The position numbers were made by a program, and so were the translations under genes. The notes beneath the pieces are model-generated. The model was given only the letters and a program-made list of their open reading frames with translations, searched no databases and had not been told where the DNA came from. A stretch of 13,913 nt of DNA from NCBI GenBank assembly GCA_945896935.1, contig CAMDER010000028.1:1-13913 (forward strand). Reading direction: 5' to 3'. Below are positions 6,725 through 12,488 of this stretch, piece after piece (within the stretch, counting starts at the first letter, position 1; every line of letters begins with the position of its first letter). This stretch comes from Bifidobacterium breve (GTDB lineage: Bacteria > Actinomycetota > Acidimicrobiia > Acidimicrobiales > Ilumatobacteraceae).

Positions 6725-7243
6725 GTGGCAACACCTGAAAAATTCACACCAAATGCGGACGACCTGATCCTCAATAATCAGAAGTTTTCGGCGAATTTTC
6801 CCGATCGTGGACTCGCCCTGGCCCCAAAACGCCATTTGGCCATCGTGGCGTGCATGGACAGCCGCATGGACATTTTCCAGATGCTCGGACTCGCCCACGG
6901 CGATGCCCACATTATTCGCAATGCCGGCGGCGTAGTGACCGACGATGTCATTCGTTCACTGGTCCTCTCTCAACGTCGTCTCGGCACTCAAGAGGTAATC
7001 TTGATTCACCACACAAATTGCGGTCTACACAACGTTGAAGAAGACGATTTCAAACACGAGATCGAAGATGAATGTGGAATCCGTCCTTGGTGGGCACTCG
7101 AATCATTCCGTGACCCATATAAGAGCGTCACTCAAAATATGAAACGCCTAGCGATGAGTCCGTTCATCAAACACAAAATGCATATTCGCGGTTTCGTGTA
7201 TGACGTTGAAGATGGCCTTCTGCACGAAGCGCCTAGCGCCTGA
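6725..7243 (+). CDS. Beta-class carbonic anhydrase (short type)
   Basis: This 172-residue zinc enzyme interconverts CO2 and bicarbonate. Zinc ligands are visible: C43 in ACMDSRMD (with the D45/R47 dyad), H96 and C99 in IHHTNCGL. HIIRNAGGVVTDDVIRSL (62-79) is the conserved segment after the first motif. The length fits the short beta-carbonic anhydrases common in actinomycetes. The GTG at 6725 is the only good start, since an in-frame TGA lies at 6710-6712; no Shine-Dalgarno site is seen and the leader must be very short. The last 11 bp overlap the 3' end of the convergent PLP-enzyme gene. The neighbours give no clear metabolic partner. Confidence 0.95.
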   Translation: MATPEKFTPNADDLILNNQKFSANFPDRGLALAPKRHLAIVACMDSRMDIFQMLGLAHGDAHIIRNAGGVVTDDVIRSLVLSQRRLGTQEVILIHHTNCGLHNVEEDDFKHEIEDECGIRPWWALESFRDPYKSVTQNMKRLAMSPFIKHKMHIRGFVYDVEDGLLHEAPSA

Positions 7244-8504
7244 CACCAGACAGCACCACTGCCACTCGCGCGGTGTTCGAGAGTTCGGCACGCATTGACA
7301 AAAGGCCCGCGACGCCAGCGGTCCCGGTTGGGCTTGCATCAATCAATGTCGTTTCAGGTGCGACGCGCGATGCCTCAACAACATGTGATTCTGAGGCGAC
7401 CACAACTTTGCCTTTCGTGCGTTGAATCTGCGCAATATCTGCGACCCAGTCATATGTCTCATCATCAAGGATTCCGTCAGCCAAAGAAACTGGTTCGTTT
7501 TCCCAGGCCCACATGTGTTTCGTCCAATGTTGCGCCGGATTCGCATCTGATTGCGCCGTATCCCAGGCTCGCGATAACGGAGCGCAACCTTCGGTTTGCA
7601 CAGCGACCAAGGGTGCACTGATTCCTGCCTCGCTCAGCCCGCGCGACAATGATGCGGCAAATGCACCGCCACCAACTTGCACAAAGACAGCATCAAGTGC
7701 AGTGATATTTTCTTGCGCAAGTTGCTGAGCCATTTCCCAACCAATGGTCCGCCCACCATCAAGACATAAAGCATTTTCGGGACCTTGCACGCTGAAAGGA
7801 ATCGAACCGTTGTTCACTGCCTCACGGAATCTCAAAACGGTCGGATCTCCGGGCGGGTCTTCAGCACGACGCGGGCAACGATGAATATGCGCTCCAAGTT
7901 CGGTGAGTTTTTCAACGACAAAACCACTAGACCATTCTGGAATAAATACATCGATGGGCCATTGAGCCGCTGCCGCCAAGGTGGATGCCGCAATAGCCGC
8001 GTTGCCACACGATGAAATCGCCAGTTTTGGACGCGACGACCGATCTGTCCACGGGGTAATGCCTAATTCTTCAGCGACCACGAGATGAAGCAAAATCGCC
8101 ATCAAATGTCGCGCTTTCTGACTTCCTGCAACATTGCGTGTTTCGTCCTTGACCCAAATTCCACCCGGAGATTCAAACGACAAGTGATCGCTAAAAGCAG
8201 ATTGATACAGCATGGGGGTTGTCATAAAACCAACGCCGCCAACCTGAGCAATTGCCCGATCTACTTCTTCAACAACCGCAATTGAACGATTATCCGTCAT
8301 GCCCCGCGCCATAGCAAACTGCCACCACATCATGTTGCGACGAAGCGCAATGAATGGATTGTGATGACTTTCCACAACATGTTGATCGTTCTCGTTGATC
8401 AACAAAACATGACGTCGATCGCCTTTTTCATGTGGACAACGCCACGGTGCAAACGTGTCTACCGAAACAGTTTCGGCACACGTTGCACACGTGAATCCAG
8501 ACAT
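7233..8504 (-). CDS. Fold-type II PLP enzyme with zinc ribbon (threonine synthase/dehydratase-like)
   Basis: This 423-residue protein is a pyridoxal-phosphate enzyme of the tryptophan-synthase-beta fold. The N-terminus carries a zinc-ribbon-like C6-x2-C9 ... C23-x-H25 module as in many threonine synthases. The likely PLP lysine is K130 in NVAGSQKARHL, matching the family motif T-G-S-x-K. SSCGNAAIAAS (164-174) matches the substrate-binding S-x-G-N loop, QVGGGAF (276-282) the phosphate-binding glycine loop, and SPTGTAGVAG the C-terminal segment. It could be a threonine synthase, a Thr/Ser ammonia-lyase or a relative with another substrate; sequence alone does not decide. The ATG at 8504 starts 9 nt after the stop of the other PLP-enzyme gene, so the two form an operon. 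The 3' end overlaps the carbonic anhydrase gene by 11 bp. Confidence 0.85.
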   Translation of the reverse strand: MSGFTCATCAETVSVDTFAPWRCPHEKGDRRHVLLINENDQHVVESHHNPFIALRRNMMWWQFAMARGMTDNRSIAVVEEVDRAIAQVGGVGFMTTPMLYQSAFSDHLSFESPGGIWVKDETRNVAGSQKARHLMAILLHLVVAEELGITPWTDRSSRPKLAISSCGNAAIAASTLAAAAQWPIDVFIPEWSSGFVVEKLTELGAHIHRCPRRAEDPPGDPTVLRFREAVNNGSIPFSVQGPENALCLDGGRTIGWEMAQQLAQENITALDAVFVQVGGGAFAASLSRGLSEAGISAPLVAVQTEGCAPLSRAWDTAQSDANPAQHWTKHMWAWENEPVSLADGILDDETYDWVADIAQIQRTKGKVVVASESHVVEASRVAPETTLIDASPTGTAGVAGLLSMRAELSNTARVAVVLSGVRR

Positions 8505-8513
8505 GTTGCGACT

Positions 8514-10049
8514 TCAGCCTTTGGCGACGCGGGCATTGAAGTCGGTGATCATTTCATCCCACACTGGCAAATAGCGACGGAGGCCACGCCAGAAAGATTG
8601 ATCGCGACGCGCTTCGAACAATTCAAACGGCGTGCCCTGCTGTTCAACCCAGGTGTAGTAACCCAAGTTGAAGATGCGGTTGCGATCACGCTCGGTGCAT
8701 TCGATCATGTCTTCAGTTGTCACATGACCAAAATGGCGGCCAAATACTTCGGCTGCATCAACATCGGTCATTTCGCCATTGAAACGCTCTGCAAGAGTGG
8801 AAACGCGCGAACTTGGGTACAACGCACCACCATCGGTGGCAACCGTGATCACTGCTTCATCTGGACCAAGGTTGAGCAACTTCGATGTCTTGATCGCGGC
8901 AAGTGTGTTGCAGATTGACGAGAAGCCAAAGTGCGCGAGCGCATCAATAAGTTCGGCCGACAAGCCTTTTTTCTCAGCCAAATAGGAGCGACCTGCAGGC
9001 GTATTGAAGAGAACATCAAGTTCGTCAGTTGCACGGTCGCTGATTCCGCAGATGACATCGCTATTCGTGATGTTGTGAATCAATGGAATGTGCTTGTCAC
9101 CAATTCCTTGGATGTTGTGTTCACCAAATCCATTTTCCAGCATGGTCGGACATTCGAGCGCTTCAACAGACACTATTTTTGCGCCGTAATCATCTTTCAA
9201 ACGATCGCCAGCAGCAATGGTTCCGGCTGATCCAGTTGCCGACGTAAACGCAGCAAGCGAAATGTCGCGGCCAGCCTTCTTCATTGAGTCACGCACGGTT
9301 TCGAATACATGACCTAACGCACGACCCGTGACTTCGTAATGTCCGAGGTGATTCGAGAATTCACAGAATTGATTAAAAATGAAGTTCACTGGATCTTTAT
9401 CAAGTTCGTTGCACGCGTCATAAATTTCTTTAACGTTGCTTTCGGTTCCGACAGTCTTGATGACATCCTCGGCCGGGTTTGCACACCACTGGTCGAGCCA
9501 ATCAAAACGTTCTTGACTCATGCCTGCTGGCAAAATCGCCACACCACGACAACCCATAATGCGACTGATCGCCACTCCGCCACGGGCATAGTTTCCGGTT
9601 GACGGCCAAATGGCACGGTGATAAGTCGGATCGAATTGACCAGTCACAACGCGCGGCGCGAGAACCGAATACGCGGCCAACACTTTGTGCGCCGTGATCA
9701 TCGGAAAGCGATCACCAAAAACAACAATAATTGGATTCGCCACGCCAGTAAGCGAAGACGGAAGCACAACATGATTGGGAACGTTGACGCGATTCCCGGC
9801 GAGATCGTTGTACCAATGCACGCGCCATAGGTTGCGGGCATCGGGTCCCTGTGGATTCGCATCGCCGACGATGGTCGGATCGACCGACGCAGGATTCGCC
9901 ATTTGAGCAAAGGTGGGCAGCACAATGCCCTGTTCACGGAATCGGGCGACGCTGTTCGAGAGGGCCTTCGGATCAACGACTCGGTCGGCTAGACCGAATT
10001 GGTTTTCAAGGGCGGCAATTGTCTCAGAACTCACGGAGGTGATGGTCAC
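8514..10049 (-). CDS. Cysteine-synthase-like PLP-dependent protein, uncharacterised 511-residue type
   Basis: This 511-residue protein belongs to a long fold-type II PLP family usually annotated only as PLP-dependent protein beta subunit. The probable PLP lysine is K122 in GDRFPMITAHKVLAAY. WPSTGNYARGGVAISRIMGCRG (148-169) matches the substrate loop of cysteine synthases, ATGSAGTIAAGDRLK (271-285) the phosphate-binding loop, and EALECPTMLENGFGEHNIQGIGDKH a conserved family block. It is much longer than CysK (about 310), with extra N-terminal (1-100) and C-terminal (about 420-511) parts of unknown role. The GTG at 10049 is chosen; GTG five codons later is possible. No strong Shine-Dalgarno site is visible. 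It is the first gene of a two-gene operon and diverges from a SufR-like regulator. Substrate unknown. Confidence 0.85.
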   Translation of the reverse strand: MTITSVSSETIAALENQFGLADRVVDPKALSNSVARFREQGIVLPTFAQMANPASVDPTIVGDANPQGPDARNLWRVHWYNDLAGNRVNVPNHVVLPSSLTGVANPIIVVFGDRFPMITAHKVLAAYSVLAPRVVTGQFDPTYHRAIWPSTGNYARGGVAISRIMGCRGVAILPAGMSQERFDWLDQWCANPAEDVIKTVGTESNVKEIYDACNELDKDPVNFIFNQFCEFSNHLGHYEVTGRALGHVFETVRDSMKKAGRDISLAAFTSATGSAGTIAAGDRLKDDYGAKIVSVEALECPTMLENGFGEHNIQGIGDKHIPLIHNITNSDVICGISDRATDELDVLFNTPAGRSYLAEKKGLSAELIDALAHFGFSSICNTLAAIKTSKLLNLGPDEAVITVATDGGALYPSSRVSTLAERFNGEMTDVDAAEVFGRHFGHVTTEDMIECTERDRNRIFNLGYYTWVEQQGTPFELFEARRDQSFWRGLRRYLPVWDEMITDFNARVAKG

Positions 10050-10137
10050 CTTTACAGTTTGTCAAAGAAACTGACCTTCGCACGGTCTTGCCACTAGATC
10101 ATCGACACATCATCTGGGTAATTTTCCAAGTAACTAC
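10050..10137. promoter_or_regulatory. Divergent control region, PLP operon and SufR-like regulator
   Basis: The 88-bp gap separates two opposed starts and should hold both promoters. No convincing sigma-70 boxes were found; TTTGACA lies right beside the GTG of the PLP operon, too close to serve as its -35. A GACC-N7-GGTC dyad lies at 10073-10087 and may be an operator. Divergence suggests that the regulator controls the operon, itself, or both. Confidence 0.4.
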
Positions 10138-10824
10138 TTGCGATATTCAGATATCCTGCCCAATGTGGCAACCGGGCACACCAAACAACGCATTATTGAG
10201 CACTTACAGGTGGCCCAAACCTCAACAGCCCCAGAAATGGCTCGAATGTGCGACGTCACCGATGCCGCCATGCGCCAACACCTCGAACAGCTAGAAAACG
10301 AAGGCCTGGTGCTCCGAGATTCCCAACCCAACACTGGCTCGAGCCGCGGGCGCCCGGCAGTGCATTGGGTACTGAACCCCAACCAGTTGCAAAGTATTTC
10401 TGACAGTTTCCCCGAGACCTTCCCCGATCGTCACCACGATCTAGCGGTCGACCTTCTCCAGGGAATCACCGAATCGTTTGGCCCTGAAGCGATCCAGTCG
10501 GTTTTGAACCGTCGGGGCGAGCGTTTAGCAAAGCACTACCAAATACTCTTGGCTGATCTGCCACTTGCCGAGCGCGTCGAACGACTCGCAGTTGCACGAG
10601 ACGCCGAGGGATACCGCGCCGAAGCCAGCGTTGCTGCCGACGGAAGTCTTCTTTTGACCGAACACCATTGCGCAGTCGCCCAAGCCGCTGCCGCATGTGC
10701 AGGAATATGCGAATCAGAACTTGCGGTTTTTCGTGCTGCACTTGGGCCAGAGACGACCGTTGAACGCGTGCAATTTGCACCAGCCGGAGACGGCCGGTGC
10801 AGTTATCGCATCAGCCCTCGATGA
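10138..10824 (+). CDS. SufR-like transcriptional regulator (HTH plus Fe-S-type cysteines)
   Basis: This 228-residue protein has a winged helix-turn-helix at the N-terminus (about 15-80: TKQRIIEHLQ, TAPEMARMCDVTDAAMRQHLEQLENEGLV, then the GSSRGRPA wing). The C-terminal domain has the signature of SufR-like repressors that sense Fe-S clusters: HHC178-x12-C191ESELAVF, LGPETTVERV, and GDGRC221SYRI. Cyanobacterial SufR has four cysteines spaced x12, x13, x14; the third is absent here and there is an extra C187. It may therefore bind a cluster with an unusual ligand or have a changed sensor. The start is uncertain: TTG 10138 or GTG 10165, both without a clear RBS. It diverges from the PLP operon, not from suf genes, and its 3' end overlaps the EthD-family gene by 14 bp. 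Confidence 0.85.
   Translation: MRYSDILPNVATGHTKQRIIEHLQVAQTSTAPEMARMCDVTDAAMRQHLEQLENEGLVLRDSQPNTGSSRGRPAVHWVLNPNQLQSISDSFPETFPDRHHDLAVDLLQGITESFGPEAIQSVLNRRGERLAKHYQILLADLPLAERVERLAVARDAEGYRAEASVAADGSLLLTEHHCAVAQAAAACAGICESELAVFRAALGPETTVERVQFAPAGDGRCSYRISPR
10142..10155. promoter_or_regulatory. Candidate operator dyad at the regulator start
   Basis: GATAT-TCAG-ATATC is a clean 5+5 dyad. It overlaps the first codons of the regulator if TTG 10138 is used, or lies 9 nt before the alternative GTG at 10165. It could be an autoregulatory site; there is no direct proof. Confidence 0.3.
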
Positions 10825-11101
10825 TCTCGGAGATTTGCATCACTGGTGTGATGTTGGTGTAGTTCGCCACGTCGGCCATGACATCACCGGTTAAAGGCGA
10901 TGCCATTGCACTCTGAAAGACCTCAAGCGAATCAAAGGTCATATGTACAGCAGCTTCGTACGGTCCGTTGATGACCTTGTCGATTTGGGTGCCGACCGGG
11001 CTCCAGGCCTTGGCAACCAAGGGCACATGGGTGGTGCGGTAGTAATCATGGTTGAAGGTTGAACCTTCGGCGGATGGGTAAAGAACAGATACGCGAATCA
11101 T
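10811..11101 (-). CDS. EthD-family small protein
   Basis: This 96-residue protein matches the EthD family of dimeric alpha-beta barrel proteins. MIRVSVLYP followed by FNHDYYRTTHVPLVAKAW is the typical first strand and helix, and the C-terminal half keeps the strand-helix pattern (AAVHMTFDSLEVFQSAM). EthD itself supports degradation of ethyl tert-butyl ether with an unknown role; relatives occur widely without known substrates. The ATG at 11101 has no Shine-Dalgarno site, so leaderless translation is possible. It is convergent with, and overlaps by 14 bp, the SufR-like regulator gene, so no terminator can lie between them. Confidence 0.85.
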   Translation of the reverse strand: MIRVSVLYPSAEGSTFNHDYYRTTHVPLVAKAWSPVGTQIDKVINGPYEAAVHMTFDSLEVFQSAMASPLTGDVMADVANYTNITPVMQISEIIEG

Positions 11102-11163
11102 GACTGTGACCGTACTACTTCCCGACGAGTTCCCCGTAGCCTGTCAACCGCTAACACGACTTT

Positions 11164-11245
11164 GCGGGCGTGGCGAAACTGGCAGACGCGCAGGATTTAG
11201 GTTCCTGTTCCGAAAGGAGTGTGGGTTCAAGTCCCTCCGCCCGCA
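11164..11245 (+). tRNA. tRNA-Leu, anticodon UAG
   Basis: The acceptor stem GCGGGCG (11164-11170) pairs fully with CGCCCGC (11238-11244), with discriminator A at 11245. The anticodon stem CAGGA/TCCTG (11191-11195 and 11203-11207) encloses loop TTTAGGT with anticodon TAG at 11198-11200. A class II variable arm is present: 13 nt at 11208-11220 with a TTCC-GAAA-GGAG hairpin. The T-loop TTCAAGT sits in a stem with GTGGG and CCCTC, leaving one T-T mismatch. The 3' CCA is not encoded. TAACAC at 11152-11157 is a possible -10 box. Confidence 0.95.
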
Positions 11246-11270
11246 CTCGAACACCCGCTAGAACAGTGTC

Positions 11271-12407
11271 ATGACTCGAATCGTCGACCTGCCCACTCCG
11301 GCGCTCATCGTTGACCGCCAAAAGTTTGACGCCAATGTGGCATTAATGTCCACCGTTCGACCTGGCCTCACCTTGCGCCCGCATATCAAGGCTCACAAGT
11401 CGACTGCACTTGCCCACGAACTTGCCAAAGTTGGGCACACCGCGTTCACGTGCGCTACTCCCCGCGAAATTATCGGCATGGCACAAGCCGGCCTTGGATC
11501 AGATTTGTTGCTCGCCAACGAGACTGTCGACGTCCAACGATTGCGAGCGATGGCGGCGTTGTTAGATACATCTCGCGTCACTGTCGCTGTCGATTCTGAC
11601 TTCACTGCACGACTGGCGGCAGAGTGCGGAATCCGAGATGTGTTGATTGATGTGAATGTCGGATTGCCGCGATGCGGAGTTGCACCTGAAGACTCTGCCG
11701 CGCTTGCGTCTTTTGCTGTATCCCTTGGGCTTAATGTGCGCGGAGTGATGGGATATGAGGGCCACTTAATGGCAGTTACTGATCGCGATGAACAACGCAG
11801 CAAAGTTCGTGCCGCAATGGGTTTGCTCGTTCAATGCTTTGATGAAGTTCGTTCTCAATGTGGCGATGACTGCACAATCATTTCTGCGGGTGGCACTGGA
11901 ACGTTCGATTTATACGATCCTTCCGACCCAGTACTTGCGCGAGTCAATGAAGTGCAGGCTGGAAGCTATGCGTTGATGGATTCGCATTACGGGGCTTTGG
12001 ATCTTCCATTTGAACAGGCTTTGTACGTCGTTGGAACAGTGATTTCAGCGAGCGATGGTTGGGCTGTGATTGACGTCGGTTTGAAATCGTTGGGCATGGA
12101 CCACGGCAATCCGACGATTGATGGTGCGAGCGTCTGGTTCTGCAGCGATGAGCACATGACGTTTTCCATGAAAGACGGCCGACCACTTCCTAGCGTCGGA
12201 AGTCGTGTCCTGGTTCAACCCGCTCATGTCGATCCGACAATTGCGTTACACGAAGTGATGCATGTCGTCGATCAGATCCCGATGATCGGTGTGTTGTCAA
12301 GAGAAACAACGACCGGCGAAATAGACAAAGGCGAAACAATCATCGACAGAAAAGTGATCGATGCAAAAGTAATCGACGTCTGGCCAGTCAACCTCCGCCA
12401 CTGGTAA
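11271..12407 (+). CDS. D-threonine aldolase / D-serine dehydratase-like family PLP enzyme
   Basis: This 378-residue fold-type III PLP enzyme has an alanine-racemase-like N-terminal barrel and the DSD1/D-threonine aldolase C-terminal domain. The PLP lysine is K40 in RPHIKAHKS. GYEGHLMA (161-168) and SAGGTGTFD (205-213) match the phosphate-binding side of the barrel, and GSYALMDSHY follows. The metal pair is H319 and D321 in PAHVDPT; His-x-Asp is the bacterial D-threonine aldolase pattern, while eukaryotic D-serine dehydratases have His-x-Cys. The likely reaction is cleavage of D-3-hydroxy amino acids to glycine and an aldehyde, but D-serine dehydration is not excluded. Residues about 340-366 form a charged insertion with a triple repeat before the family ending WPVNLRHW. 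It starts 26 nt after the tRNA; TAGAAC sits 6 nt before the ATG, so a leaderless transcript is possible. Confidence 0.9.
   Translation: MTRIVDLPTPALIVDRQKFDANVALMSTVRPGLTLRPHIKAHKSTALAHELAKVGHTAFTCATPREIIGMAQAGLGSDLLLANETVDVQRLRAMAALLDTSRVTVAVDSDFTARLAAECGIRDVLIDVNVGLPRCGVAPEDSAALASFAVSLGLNVRGVMGYEGHLMAVTDRDEQRSKVRAAMGLLVQCFDEVRSQCGDDCTIISAGGTGTFDLYDPSDPVLARVNEVQAGSYALMDSHYGALDLPFEQALYVVGTVISASDGWAVIDVGLKSLGMDHGNPTIDGASVWFCSDEHMTFSMKDGRPLPSVGSRVLVQPAHVDPTIALHEVMHVVDQIPMIGVLSRETTTGEIDKGETIIDRKVIDAKVIDVWPVNLRHW
12336..12380 (+). repeat. 3 x 15-bp in-frame tandem repeat near the aldolase gene 3' end
   Basis: Units at 12336-12350, 12351-12365 and 12366-12380 translate to TIIDR-KVIDA-KVIDV (residues 356-370). 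Units two and three are close matches; the first is more diverged. The stretch is purine-rich and lies in an insertion between the metal site and the conserved C-terminal strand. Confidence 0.75.
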
Positions 12408-12421
12408 CCCTGCCCCTTTTT

Positions 12422-12480
12422 TTCCGCCACTTTGGAATCTCGCTGCCGCCTAGCGGCAGCGAGATTCCAAAGTGGCGGAA
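12422..12480. terminator. Perfect 28-bp-stem hairpin, probable bidirectional terminator
   Basis: Bases 12422-12449 are the exact reverse complement of 12453-12480, with only CTA as loop. It fills most of the 81-bp gap between two convergent genes: 14 nt after the aldolase stop and 8 nt before the deacylase stop. This position fits a shared terminator. The T-run (12417-12423) lies on the plus-strand 5' side, so neither direction has a classic U-tract after the stem. The stem is far longer than usual, so it may also be a dispersed palindromic repeat. Confidence 0.65.
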
Positions 12481-12488
12481 TTTGGTGG

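Noticed and set aside
8361..8918. 185-codon plus-strand frame across the PLP-enzyme junction
   Set aside because: It lies antisense to two well-supported enzymes and shows no family features or RBS.
11164..11245. tRNA as an island insertion site
   Set aside because: No duplicated tRNA 3' end and no integrase near it; neighbouring genes look metabolic and native.
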